DNA of 64,000 nucleotides, from the NCBI GenBank assembly GCA_905209455.1, contig CAJLTA010000005.1:40497-104496 (forward strand), read 5' to 3'. The position numbers and the translations under genes were made by a program. The stretch is from an uncultured Collinsella sp. GTDB lineage: Bacteria; Actinomycetota; Coriobacteriia; Coriobacteriales; Coriobacteriaceae. This document shows positions 24,344 to 33,502 of the stretch, one piece after another. Within the stretch, counting starts at the first letter, position 1. Each line of letters opens with the position of its first letter. Below the pieces are notes generated by a model that saw only the letters and a program-made list of their open reading frames with translations, was not told where the DNA came from and did no database searches.

Positions 24344-27300
24344 CTAGCCTACGAAACCGGAACCGCCGGCATACTCGGTGAGTCCTTCGGGGCTGATCTC
24401 GTCGGGGCTGGCAAACATGCCACCGAGGTCTTCGCCGCTGTCGTTTTGGTAGCCCAGCAGGCCTTGCATTGCCCCTGCGACCGATGCGCTGGTGAAACGC
24501 TGGTCATCAGACTGCTGAGGGGTAGCCGCCGCCTGCATTGCGGCCTGCTTGAGATGGCGCTGGGCTGCGCGCTGGTTAGGATACATACCGTTAGGCTGAG
24601 TGAAGGTTGCCGCAGGGGCCTGCTGAGAAGAAGCGGCATGAGCCGACTGTCGATAGGCCTGCGCCTGGGTGTCCGGGCGGGCCGGAGATTCCGTCTGCTG
24701 CAGACGGGCTCCGTCGGAGCGGGATCCAGCCTGCACGTTGCTCCCGTCGACAGGCTGAGCCTGCTCGGCGGCGGTAGCGGTCTGGGTCTGCGGCGCGACA
24801 TCAAGGCCGTTTGCATGCTCCGACATGGCCACGAGTGCCGGCAACGTATAGCCGACCTCAGAACCGGAAAGGGCGACCGTGCCGTTCGAGAAGGCGATGT
24901 CGCCGGAGGGGTCGGCGCCCAGCGTGATGCCGGCCGAGGAGAGCGCCAGGGCGAAATCATCGAAATGGGTGTCGCTCTCATGGGTGAAGACCTGATTGAT
25001 TGCGTTCAGGACAAGCTCCTTGAGCTCGGCTTCGGCCTGCGCGCGCAACTCCTCCTCAGTTGGGAGTCGACGGGTGTTGAAGCGCGAGAAGTCCGCGCCC
25101 TCCTGGAAGTCACGAATATCCATATCTTCCATCCTTTCGTTATTGGCGGCAACCGCGTTCCGGTTGTCGCCGCCGTTGAAACCTATTTGCACGTTTGCCG
25201 GCTGACTGTCGGGCAAGGGGCGCGGCGAGGGGGCCATATGAGCGGGCGACGGCACGCAGCGACCGATTTCCTCGCGTCTCGAGCGCGAATTCGAGGACGA
25301 GTCGTCTTCCGGCTCGTCGAGCGAACCGACGTCGGGTCCCGCCGATACCGGCCTTGCCGCCCGGCGCTTGATGTCGGCGGGACGGGTCGTGCAGATGTCG
25401 TAGAGCGTCGGGCAGATCTTCGAGTCGATCTGGAAGTCGAAGTGGACGACGCGGTTCTTGAACACGTAGAGCCCCTCGCCGGGATGCGCGGTGGCCAAAA
25501 CCTTCGTCTGGCTCTCGGAGAGGTTGAACAACTCCTGGAAGTCGGGGAGGAGGTCACTTGTCTGCTGCAGAATCGTCACGAAGGGCGAGTTCTGGAACAT
25601 GTAGCGCGTCTCCTCGCTGTTGAGGACGCGGGAGAGGTTCTGCGTGATGGCGTTGATGTAGAAGTCCCATTTACCGCCGCGCGTGAAGAACCGGTCGATT
25701 TGGCTGCGGGCGTAGGGGCTGTCGAGCAGGAGCTGGAACTCGTCGATGATGAGCCAGGTTCGCCTTCCGGCGCGGCGGTTCGCCGAGACGCGGACCCAGA
25801 TATGGTCGAGGATGATGAGCAGCGCCAGCGGCTTGAGCTCACTGGACAGCTCGTGCAGGTCGAAACAAACGAGGTTCGACTGAAGATTCACGTTTGTCGG
25901 ATGGTTGAACAGCGATAGCGTGCCCGTGACGTAACGGCGAATCAGCTTCGCGAGGTCGCGCGCATCGCGCATGTCGGAGCCCTGCTCGGACATCAGGAAG
26001 TTGTAGATATCTTGAAGTGTCGGCAGGTTCTCCGGGCGCGGGTCGTCGAGATATCGGTTGTAGGCGTATGCGGCGGCGGCATCAAGCACATTGGCCTGTG
26101 CATCGTTGACGCTACTGGCCATCATGCGCACGAGAGACTGGATGAAGGACACCTTCGCCGGCACGGGGGAGGACTTCGTCTCCGGGTCGTCAGAGCCGTA
26201 AGCGAGAGAGATATCGAGGGGGTTGATGAAATCGCCAGAGTTCTCGGCGATGCGGATGACCTGGCCGCCGAGATACTCGGTAGGCGTGACGTATTCGCCC
26301 TCGGGGTCAATCGTGATCACATCGTCGTCTGGATGCTTCAGGTGCACCGGGATAATGCGCGTAATCTTTGAGTTGAACGACTTTCCGGAGCGGGGTTGGG
26401 CCAGCGTGAAGCTGTTTGTGTGCTCATGGGACACCGGGTCGTAGACGATGAATGAGCGGGTCTCGGCGTTGAGGCCCATGATGTTACCGCCTGGGTCGTT
26501 CATCTCGGCGGCGACGAACATCAGCATGTGCGACAGGGGGTCCGTGGTCAACGTTCGCTCATACGGAATGTAGGGGGCGCCGATCGGCAGGGCAGTCGAG
26601 AAGGATTCCTCGCGAAGGGCCCGCCATGAATCGGGATAGGGTTTCCTATGAGTGGAGAAGACCTTCTCGACCTCGCGGCAGGCCTCCTCGAGCTCCGTCT
26701 CCGTGCGCCCCTGGACGGTCACGACGGTCGTGACGCCAAAGGCGTGCATCTCCGCGCTCTCGAGGTCGTCTCGGAACGCCTCGGCGTCCTCCTGGGCCTC
26801 GCGCATGGTGGGCGGCATGTTGTTCTGGTCGACGAAGTAGCCGACCTCGGGACGGCTCGTGTTGAACTGGTAGGTGTTGTTCTCCTCGGTGATCTCGTGC
26901 AGGTGGTTCTCTGCGGCTGAAATTGCCGCGGAGAACTCCCAGGGACGGATATGCCATGCGACGGTGAGGTCGTAGGGCAGGCCCGTCAGGTCCGAGATAA
27001 AGGAGTCCTTCATGGTCTTGCCGTAGCCGTCGAGCGTGACGTCATAGGTTTTAACCCAGCGGCGGCCGATAATCATGCGGGGGTCGCCGCGATAGCCGTC
27101 GGCGGTGAGGACGGAGGAGGGCGCCACGAGCTCGCGGGTCGTGAGGCCGACGGTCCCGGAAAGGCGCTCGAAGTTCGCCGTGCCCGGGCCATCGTCTTGG
27201 CGCGTCATTGTCTGGATGATGTCGAGGCGCTGCTGTCCGTCGAGTACGTGCGCGTCCGAGCCGAGATCGCGGATGAACCGAAGGAAGGAATCAGCCTCCT

Positions 27301-27988
27301 GCGACAGCCGGGGCACCGCACGCTCCAGCGTGTCGGCCGACACTGCAATCGTGATGATGCGGTCGCGGCGCACCGAACGGGAGGACTTTGCCAGCATGGA
27401 GCGGGTCCATGCGTTGTACTCGCGGCGCAGGACGTTGCCGCGCTCGTCACCGGGGACCTCGCGGAACAGCAGGTCGGAGGCGAACTCCTCCGGGCTCACG
27501 CGCTTGTTCATGATGAAGATACCGAGTCGAACCGTATGGTCGAGCGAGTCGAGGTATCCCGCCCACGCCTCGCGCACGAGATATTGGTCCTCGGGTCGCG
27601 CTCCCTGATAGTTGACGTCATCGACGCGTAGGGCGATGGAGTAGGTCTCGCTGTCGATGCGCATGACTCCATCTACCGTGAGCAGCTCATAGGGGACGAG
27701 TTTCGTGGTCGACCACTTGGGCTGGACGAGCTTCACATCGGTCGAGAGCGCCGTGTTGACACCGAGATCCGCCTGCGCTTCATCGGTCGCCCAGGAGGAG
27801 CCGAGGGGAATGGAGGGGACCTCGGCGCCGCATTTCGCGACATACCTGTCGCGCTTCTTCCTCAGCTTCTTCAGGCGCTTGTCCATCTGACACACACCTT
27901 TCTGCCAGCCCGCCTCGAGGGCGCTCGCGCGGCGCTGCTCGGCCTCGGCAATCTCTCGGTCGAGGTCGTCAATCGTCAGTCTGCTCAT
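24344..27988 (-). CDS. VirB4-like conjugation ATPase with extended C-terminus
   Basis: This 1,214-residue T4SS ATPase (VirB4/TcpF/ConE class) has an N-terminal coiled segment, a CagE/TrbE/VirB4 N-terminal domain, Walker A in FTLAQPRSGKSFNSK (about residue 530) and Walker B LIIDEFQLLLD (about 748). VirB4 energises channel assembly and DNA transfer at the inner membrane. The recognised core ends near residue 870; about 340 further residues are Gln/Ala-rich and include a stretch near residue 1,005 (HFDDFALALSSAGITLGADP) that resembles C-terminal regions of relaxases. The gene overlaps the PrgI gene end by four bases. Confidence 0.9.
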   Translation of the reverse strand: MSRLTIDDLDREIAEAEQRRASALEAGWQKGVCQMDKRLKKLRKKRDRYVAKCGAEVPSIPLGSSWATDEAQADLGVNTALSTDVKLVQPKWSTTKLVPYELLTVDGVMRIDSETYSIALRVDDVNYQGARPEDQYLVREAWAGYLDSLDHTVRLGIFIMNKRVSPEEFASDLLFREVPGDERGNVLRREYNAWTRSMLAKSSRSVRRDRIITIAVSADTLERAVPRLSQEADSFLRFIRDLGSDAHVLDGQQRLDIIQTMTRQDDGPGTANFERLSGTVGLTTRELVAPSSVLTADGYRGDPRMIIGRRWVKTYDVTLDGYGKTMKDSFISDLTGLPYDLTVAWHIRPWEFSAAISAAENHLHEITEENNTYQFNTSRPEVGYFVDQNNMPPTMREAQEDAEAFRDDLESAEMHAFGVTTVVTVQGRTETELEEACREVEKVFSTHRKPYPDSWRALREESFSTALPIGAPYIPYERTLTTDPLSHMLMFVAAEMNDPGGNIMGLNAETRSFIVYDPVSHEHTNSFTLAQPRSGKSFNSKITRIIPVHLKHPDDDVITIDPEGEYVTPTEYLGGQVIRIAENSGDFINPLDISLAYGSDDPETKSSPVPAKVSFIQSLVRMMASSVNDAQANVLDAAAAYAYNRYLDDPRPENLPTLQDIYNFLMSEQGSDMRDARDLAKLIRRYVTGTLSLFNHPTNVNLQSNLVCFDLHELSSELKPLALLIILDHIWVRVSANRRAGRRTWLIIDEFQLLLDSPYARSQIDRFFTRGGKWDFYINAITQNLSRVLNSEETRYMFQNSPFVTILQQTSDLLPDFQELFNLSESQTKVLATAHPGEGLYVFKNRVVHFDFQIDSKICPTLYDICTTRPADIKRRAARPVSAGPDVGSLDEPEDDSSSNSRSRREEIGRCVPSPAHMAPSPRPLPDSQPANVQIGFNGGDNRNAVAANNERMEDMDIRDFQEGADFSRFNTRRLPTEEELRAQAEAELKELVLNAINQVFTHESDTHFDDFALALSSAGITLGADPSGDIAFSNGTVALSGSEVGYTLPALVAMSEHANGLDVAPQTQTATAAEQAQPVDGSNVQAGSRSDGARLQQTESPARPDTQAQAYRQSAHAASSQQAPAATFTQPNGMYPNQRAAQRHLKQAAMQAAATPQQSDDQRFTSASVAGAMQGLLGYQNDSGEDLGGMFASPDEISPEGLTEYAGGSGFVG

Positions 27989-28455
27989 CTCGGGTTTCTC
28001 CCATCATTTCTAACAGAGGCCTCAGCCATCGCCTGCGCGATTCCCGCCGGCACGGCCTCCTGCTCCAATTTCCTTGATTTCCTAGCCGTCTTTTCGCGAC
28101 GCTTACCCTCGCGGACCTCGGCCTTCGTCTTCTTCGGTACAGACACCTCGAAGGTCGGAACCGTCAACGTGAGCTGTTCCGGTTCGGCACGGTCCTTCAA
28201 CATGAGTGGCAGCCATTTCTCGGATTTGAGACCGTGATGCGAATGGAGGCCGATAACACCGATCGCAATGCAAACCGGTATAGCCATATATGTGACGACC
28301 TCGAGGCTCCAGCCCCATGCATAGACGCCGTATATGCCGACAGAAACGACAGCGGCGGCGGCAAGCGCGGCTATGGCTGAACGCCTGGAAAAGCGCCCGA
28401 AGATGTTTCTCGCGACGTAGTTGTTGATGTCATCGCGTACGAATGTCTCAGCCAT
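27985..28455 (-). CDS. PrgI/VirB3-like T4SS membrane protein
   Basis: This 156-residue protein has a short N-terminus (MAETFVRDDINNYVARNIFG), two adjacent membrane helices (about 26-46 and 50-67) and a basic cytoplasmic tail with many Lys/Arg. This is the layout of PrgI-family proteins, the Gram-positive VirB3 equivalents normally coded directly before VirB4, exactly as here. The start is the ATG after GGAAGG; the longer frame lacks support. It probably anchors VirB4 at the membrane. Confidence 0.75.
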   Translation of the reverse strand: MAETFVRDDINNYVARNIFGRFSRRSAIAALAAAAVVSVGIYGVYAWGWSLEVVTYMAIPVCIAIGVIGLHSHHGLKSEKWLPLMLKDRAEPEQLTLTVPTFEVSVPKKTKAEVREGKRREKTARKSRKLEQEAVPAGIAQAMAEASVRNDGRNPR

Positions 28456-28468
28456 TTCACTACCTTCC

Positions 28469-30073
28469 CTAGACAAGGCCAAACAGGCTGTTGGCAACGA
28501 CTTTTGACTTGTTCACGATTTCCGTAATGCAAAGAACTGAGCACATCGAGGGGATGAGTGCGGCCGCGGCGCCCCCGAAACCATTTAGGGTGCTCGTATC
28601 GGACGTGATGGGGGCAATGAGTTCGGTTGCGACCGTATTGATGAGGGGAATCATGCCAATCGCGATGACAATCATCACTGCCTGGAAACAGACCGCAGCG
28701 AAACGCTTGAGATAGCCGACGCCCATGGGCCTTGATTTGTCGTCAGCAAAGAACGATAGGCAAAGGGGGCTTGCAGCGGCCCTCAAATAGATTTCGCCTA
28801 CACGTACGAAGATGGTCGTCAGCACGGTGAATAGGCAGGCGACGCAGGCAACGAGTGAAACGATGGCGAGAATGAGAAGGATAAACGAAGTTCCGGCCTG
28901 TGCGTAAGTCAGGGCGTCGAATGATTTGATCACCTGTTCTTTTATGCCAATGGAGCTGGTCGTATCGATCCCCATTGATGCAAGCGTGCTATTCACGATA
29001 CCTACAAGATGTTGGGCGAGAACGTATACGGCCGCACAGATGTCCATCGCGTGGATGATGAGGGTGTAGCTCACCGCGAACATCATGACGACGAAGGCGA
29101 GGCTTGCCATGATATCGACGCCGGCCATCTTGCGGCGGACATCCAGCTGGTGCATGAGGGCGACGCCGAAGGTCAGGCCGAGAAACGCCATGGCATAGGG
29201 CTGGAAAGCGCCTTTCGATAGCTTCGACGCCATAGTGTAGAACTGGCCGAAAGGACCATTGGTAAAATCGGACGTGAATGCAGTGTTCGCTGTAGAGGAC
29301 ACTAGCGAAATGCACCATTCTGCAAGGCTCGTTGCACTTTCCGCAAGCCCACGGCAGAAGGTCCACACCAGATTTTCAGCAGAATACTTGAAGAAGTTAA
29401 AATCTAGGGCGAACTTTGGCGGATTATCCTTGATTAGCTTATTCTCCATGTCGTCCGGGTCCTTTGCGGCAGAATCGTTGTCAGTATTCGGTTTTCCGCC
29501 TGTTCCAGTGGATTCCTGTCCGGTTGACGCATCTTTTGCTATCTCCCATCCATCAGGGGCCCAACTTGGCGCAAAGCTCTTGAGATATTTGCTGTCGTTC
29601 AAACTTCCATCGAGTTTTTTTGTTTTTGCGGCTTTTGAACTTACAGTTTTACCTTTCTTATCGACATAAACCGGACCGTAAAGATTTGCCCCTCCGTTTC
29701 CGATTTTCACCTCATATCTAATTTCATGAGCGGTGATTCCGTCATGTTTAAAGTCTATGAACTTGTCATTTTCAATATCCGTCCAACGAATAACAACGTA
29801 GCGCTTAGAGTCTGTTGTCTGAAAGCCTGAAATATCCAGCGAGTCTCTTACGGACCACTGGCCCTTTTGCGCGGCATATGCGATACCGGACATCGCGCAA
29901 CCCAGCACCAACAGGACAACGCTGATAACCGCGAAGCGGAAGATGTCCTCAGACCACCTTATATGCCGCTTGTCATATTCAAATTCGTCATACGGATCTG
30001 TTGGCCCGGGCGACGTAGCACCACCGATGGGGGAGCCGGCCGCGAGGGCGAGCAGCCTCTCTCGGATCTCCAT
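28469..30073 (-). CDS. VirB6/TrbL-like polytopic T4SS protein
   Basis: This 534-residue protein has an N-terminal helix at about 38-60, a large extracytoplasmic domain of about 200 residues (SVRDSLDISGFQTTDSKRYV onward), then five to six hydrophobic helices in the last 260 residues, including IVSLVACVACLFTVLTTIFV. The layout is that of TrbL/VirB6 channel proteins of Gram-positive ICEs. The start ATG overlaps the stop of the upstream pilin-like gene (TAATG). The soluble domain is coded by visibly more AT-rich DNA (29,400-29,850) than the neighbours, suggesting exchange of that part. Confidence 0.8.
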   Translation of the reverse strand: MEIRERLLALAAGSPIGGATSPGPTDPYDEFEYDKRHIRWSEDIFRFAVISVVLLVLGCAMSGIAYAAQKGQWSVRDSLDISGFQTTDSKRYVVIRWTDIENDKFIDFKHDGITAHEIRYEVKIGNGGANLYGPVYVDKKGKTVSSKAAKTKKLDGSLNDSKYLKSFAPSWAPDGWEIAKDASTGQESTGTGGKPNTDNDSAAKDPDDMENKLIKDNPPKFALDFNFFKYSAENLVWTFCRGLAESATSLAEWCISLVSSTANTAFTSDFTNGPFGQFYTMASKLSKGAFQPYAMAFLGLTFGVALMHQLDVRRKMAGVDIMASLAFVVMMFAVSYTLIIHAMDICAAVYVLAQHLVGIVNSTLASMGIDTTSSIGIKEQVIKSFDALTYAQAGTSFILLILAIVSLVACVACLFTVLTTIFVRVGEIYLRAAASPLCLSFFADDKSRPMGVGYLKRFAAVCFQAVMIVIAIGMIPLINTVATELIAPITSDTSTLNGFGGAAAALIPSMCSVLCITEIVNKSKVVANSLFGLV

Positions 30074-30291
30074 TATCCGAGGATGCCGCTGAACAGCTGG
30101 GAGATGATGTGGGAGACACCACATCCGGCGATAAAGACACCGGCGAGAACCTGCCACCACTCGGTGCCGTGGCCGGGGCGGCCCTTGGTCTTCTCCTCGA
30201 GCAGGTTGTAGACGCCCCACAGGGCGAAGAGCGACCCGCCGGCAATCATGAGGTTCTCGAAGGATGTGACGAGTTGCGAAAGCTGTTCCAT
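30073..30291 (-). CDS. Maff2/VirB2-like small membrane protein
   Basis: This 72-residue protein has two membrane helices separated by a polar loop: FENLMIAGGSLFALWGVYNL, a charged loop with KTKGRPGHGTEWW, and VLAGVFIAGCGVSHIISQLF. The GxxxALWGVxNLLE pattern followed by a second Gly-rich helix matches the Maff2 family found in Gram-positive ICEs in the position of the VirB2 pilin. AAGGA precedes the ATG; the longer frame overlaps VirD4 and was rejected. It lies between the coupling protein and VirB6, the usual place. Confidence 0.8.
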   Translation of the reverse strand: MEQLSQLVTSFENLMIAGGSLFALWGVYNLLEEKTKGRPGHGTEWWQVLAGVFIAGCGVSHIISQLFSGILG

Positions 30292-30334
30292 TAAAATGTC
30301 CTTCCCTAAGGATTTGCGATACCTATCACGCGCC

Positions 30335-32308
30335 TCAATAGGCGTCGATAACGATGGTCTTGGGGTTTGCGCGGTCGACGAGCACGACATCCTCGGGCGT
30401 AGAGGTGCCGGGGCCCTCCACATGCCTTCTGGAGCGCGCCCACTCAAGCATGTCGGTCTTGCCCGCATCGAGATACTCTTTGCGCCTCGGATGTATCTCG
30501 GGGTCGGCCTTGAGGTCGCGAAACCACATTCCCTGCTTGTAGTGGGTAACGCACTCATCGGGGGACAGGCCGTCCTCCTCGTTGAAGCTGTAGAGCTCCT
30601 CGGGGCTCATGAGCGGGACCTTGACGTATCTCGTGCTCTCCTGGATGGACTTGCCGCTTGCGGAGTTCGAGACCGAGTAATCGGTGAACTTCTTCGTGGT
30701 ACTGCCCATCTCGCGGGATATCTGCTCGCAGTCGGAAAATAGGGATGAGCCCATGTACATGAAGATGGCAGAGTTTGCACGGATGGATTCCGACTGCTTG
30801 CCGTATCGGGCCTCGAGCTGCTTGCCGTCCTGCACAATGGCGCAGAGGTTGATCCAGAACTTACGGCTCTCGGCGAACAGCTTCTCCAAGTCGGGGATCT
30901 TACCTATCTGGGCGAGCTCGTCGAGATAGCAGTAGAGGGGGATCTCGAGATGGCCGATACCGTTCGTGGAACCGATATCCTTGGAGATGTCGAACAGCTG
31001 GTTCAGGGCCATCGCTGCGACGAAGTCATAGGGACCGCCGCCGGACTTGATGCAGAAGAATATGGCACGCTTTCGCTTGTCGATAGACTGCAGGTCGAGT
31101 TCATCTCGACCCAGCATCTTCCTGATCGCGGGGTTATTGAGCCTTTGCAGACGCGCGGCACACGAGGAGACAACGGCCGCCATCTGCTCGGGGGCACCGG
31201 CGTTTGCCTTGAAGGTGCGATAGTTGGTGAGGACGGAGTTCTCGGGAAGCGACTCGTCGTCGAGCGCGTCCTCGCCGTAGGTGTCGATGATGTACTGCGC
31301 GAACCCATCGAAGCCGTCGCGCTCCCGCGTCCCCTCGAAGACGAGGTCGAGCTTGTTGATGCCCTCGGCGCCGTCGGCCTTGGCCATCGCCAGGTAGTCG
31401 ATGATACCGGGAAGGGTGCAGTCCGCGGTATTGCCGTTGGCCTTGAACCAGAAGACGAACATGCCGCAAACGCAGGTGTAGAAGTTCTTCTCCATATCGA
31501 TGAAGAACTGCTGGTCGCCGCGTGTGTCCTCGCCCTTGGTGTTCGAGATGAACATATTGACCAGGGAGTTGATGGACGTGACGTCACGGCAGTTGATGAG
31601 CGGGTTGTAAGGGGTCGAGGCCAGGATGTGCTCCTCGTCGCGCAAGTCGATTACCTGCACGTCATAGCCATTGTTCTCCAGAAACGCCGCCGATGCGCGG
31701 AATAGCTCGCCCGAGGGATCGGTGAAGACCATGTTGCCGTTCATCTGCATGATCTGGTTGGTCACGAATCGATATGACTTGCCTGCGCCCGATCCGGCCA
31801 TAACGAACATGTTGCGGTTCGGCACCTGGCTCTCTCGCCTGATCGGGTCCTTCTTGTCGTTGACGATGGAGGTGCCGGCAACCTTGCTGTTGAGCGATAG
31901 GATGATATTGTCGTCTTCGACCGTCTCGCACCAGTCAGGGACGGGCCACTCGGCCGTCGCCTTGTTATGCGAGTACAGCAGACGCTCCTGGGCGGTGGAG
32001 AAACGCTGGGAGCCATATTGCTTGGCCGGCGATATATCCTCGCCGGGCGCCTCCTTCTTGAGGAAGACGACAAGTGCAATCACGATGGCCGCAGCAGCAG
32101 AAATCAGCAACGGGACCCCACCGAAGAAGACGCCCAGGGGTCGGCGTGACGCCGCCCACGCTATGAATGCCACGGCATCTTCGGGCGTATCGATGCCATT
32201 GGAGCCGAGCATGACCTTCTGGACCGTAAGGTTTACGATCCAGAAGGCGGCTGTACCCAGCACGACGGCACCGATTGCCTTCGTTATGTCCACCTTGGGC
32301 AACTTCAT
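30335..32308 (-). CDS. VirD4/TraG/PcfC-type coupling protein
   Basis: This 657-residue type IV coupling protein links the relaxosome to the secretion channel. It has two N-terminal membrane helices (about 8-30 and 62-82), Walker A in MAGSGAGKSYRFV (about 172-184), Walker B CYLDELAQIGKIPDLEKLF (about 440) and a C-terminal charged tail. The 'VFTDPSGELF' strand after Walker A is typical. A ribosome site (AAGAGG) precedes the ATG. Its partner PcfB-like gene lies three bases upstream. Confidence 0.95.
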   Translation of the reverse strand: MKLPKVDITKAIGAVVLGTAAFWIVNLTVQKVMLGSNGIDTPEDAVAFIAWAASRRPLGVFFGGVPLLISAAAAIVIALVVFLKKEAPGEDISPAKQYGSQRFSTAQERLLYSHNKATAEWPVPDWCETVEDDNIILSLNSKVAGTSIVNDKKDPIRRESQVPNRNMFVMAGSGAGKSYRFVTNQIMQMNGNMVFTDPSGELFRASAAFLENNGYDVQVIDLRDEEHILASTPYNPLINCRDVTSINSLVNMFISNTKGEDTRGDQQFFIDMEKNFYTCVCGMFVFWFKANGNTADCTLPGIIDYLAMAKADGAEGINKLDLVFEGTRERDGFDGFAQYIIDTYGEDALDDESLPENSVLTNYRTFKANAGAPEQMAAVVSSCAARLQRLNNPAIRKMLGRDELDLQSIDKRKRAIFFCIKSGGGPYDFVAAMALNQLFDISKDIGSTNGIGHLEIPLYCYLDELAQIGKIPDLEKLFAESRKFWINLCAIVQDGKQLEARYGKQSESIRANSAIFMYMGSSLFSDCEQISREMGSTTKKFTDYSVSNSASGKSIQESTRYVKVPLMSPEELYSFNEEDGLSPDECVTHYKQGMWFRDLKADPEIHPRRKEYLDAGKTDMLEWARSRRHVEGPGTSTPEDVVLVDRANPKTIVIDAY

Positions 32309-32311
32309 GAA

Positions 32312-33382
32312 TTACCTCTTGACCCTCTTATTGAGGGTGCGGGAGTGTGTGGCCGGGCGGTTCTGCTTGCTGATCTGGTGGCGGTTTGCCTTTCGGTCGG
32401 CGGCGTCACGCATATTGACGGCGCGAATGACTTCGTGTGAGCCCATCTGCTTGGTGCGCCCCTGACGCTGCTGCAGCTTAACCGTACCCTCTAAGGCCTC
32501 ACGGTCCTTCAGGGTTTCGATCTGGGCATGGCATCGAACGAGGGCGTCGGCGCGCCCCTCGCAAAACGCGCCCTTGACATCCCCCTCGCAGATCTGGTTT
32601 CCGATTTTTGCCGTCTGTCCATCTGAATCGGTAATCCTGAAGGCGCCGGCCGTGGTCACGGCCGCAGTGTAGACAGTACCGTCCCAACCGGTGAATTTAC
32701 GTTTGTACATCCCATCGGACTGGTCGAATTTCCAAGACTCACCGAGATATTCGATGCTTTCCGGTGCAGGCGGCAGGCCGATCGGGGGGAGGCCCACGGC
32801 AGGAAGCCCGATTGCGGGAAGCTCGGGACACTCTTTATTTTGCTCAGACGAGCGGTCGTTATGTGCGATGGCAGGTGTTTGGACCGGCTCGTCATTCTCG
32901 ACCGGCCCCCTCATGGCGCTGTCCACGTCGGCATTCGAGATCAGCTTTCTCTCGATAGCCGTCTCGATGCAGGCGGCAAGTGCCTCCTGGTCCTTCATCT
33001 TGTATTCGATTGCAAAATAGCCGGTCGCCGGGTCTTCGAAAACCGCAAACCCGATTCGGTGCCTGCGGCAGATGTCGGAAAGGAGCGACAGGTCGCCGCG
33101 GTCGAGGGCGCCTTCCTTGCCGAGGTTGACGAGCTTGATGACATCGTTGCGATCGCGCCTCAACGTATGCTCGGTCACAAGGCCGTAACGCCCAAGGCCA
33201 TTTACGTGGCTGATCGCATGGTTCGCGCCGCGCTGGGCTGTCCTACCGGCAGTTCCGGCAACTTTGCCGGTGCCGCGTGCCAGCGCCCTCATTGTGAGTA
33301 TGAGAACCTCTCGCGCCGGCGGCATGACAGCCTGCCCGAGCATGAGCAGGACACGCATGGCCTCTTCGTTCTCTCCGGGCAT
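32312..33382 (-). CDS. PcfB-like (DUF3801) coupling-protein partner
   Basis: This 356-residue protein: residues about 8-135 follow the PcfB/DUF3801 pattern, with a helix AMRVLLMLGQAVMPPAREV, then VIKLVNLGKEGALDRGDL, then RRHRIGFAVFEDPATGYFAI in place of the family's 'gvlYcaLKdk' strand. PcfB proteins assist the coupling protein PcfC, which follows here. The middle holds a Pro/Gly/Leu repeat (LPAIGLPAVGLPPIGLPPAP) and the C-terminus is basic with a possible nucleic-acid-binding tail. The start is the ATG after GGAAGGAGG, not the upstream Met of the long frame. Confidence 0.7.
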   Translation of the reverse strand: MPGENEEAMRVLLMLGQAVMPPAREVLILTMRALARGTGKVAGTAGRTAQRGANHAISHVNGLGRYGLVTEHTLRRDRNDVIKLVNLGKEGALDRGDLSLLSDICRRHRIGFAVFEDPATGYFAIEYKMKDQEALAACIETAIERKLISNADVDSAMRGPVENDEPVQTPAIAHNDRSSEQNKECPELPAIGLPAVGLPPIGLPPAPESIEYLGESWKFDQSDGMYKRKFTGWDGTVYTAAVTTAGAFRITDSDGQTAKIGNQICEGDVKGAFCEGRADALVRCHAQIETLKDREALEGTVKLQQRQGRTKQMGSHEVIRAVNMRDAADRKANRHQISKQNRPATHSRTLNKRVKR

Positions 33383-33408
33383 TGCTGATACCTCCTTCCG
33401 GCGATGAG

Positions 33409-33442
33409 TATTTGGGGCCGCACAGTCAAGCGGCGCCAAATA
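33409..33442. terminator. Hairpin upstream of the pcfB-like gene
   Basis: 13-bp arms with a single mismatch (TATTTGGGGCCGC, 33,409-33,421, and GCGGCGCCAAATA, 33,430-33,442) have an 8-base loop. No clear T-run on the minus strand, so it may be an attenuator or mRNA-end structure rather than a strong terminator. Confidence 0.45.
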
Positions 33443-33477
33443 CAGTTTTCGCCATATAGGCCACCCGTGCGGACCGG

Positions 33478-33497
33478 TTTGGTGCCACAAGGTGACA
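33478..33497 (+). promoter_or_regulatory. Repeated 20-bp motif, copy C
   Basis: It reads TTTGGTGCCA-CAA-GGTGACA. The preceding 12 bases also resemble copy A (CGTGCGG is shared). It lies in the gap between the exonuclease and PcfB-like genes, about 95 bp upstream of the latter's start, with a hairpin between. Confidence 0.5.
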
Positions 33498-33502
33498 ATT
33501 TA

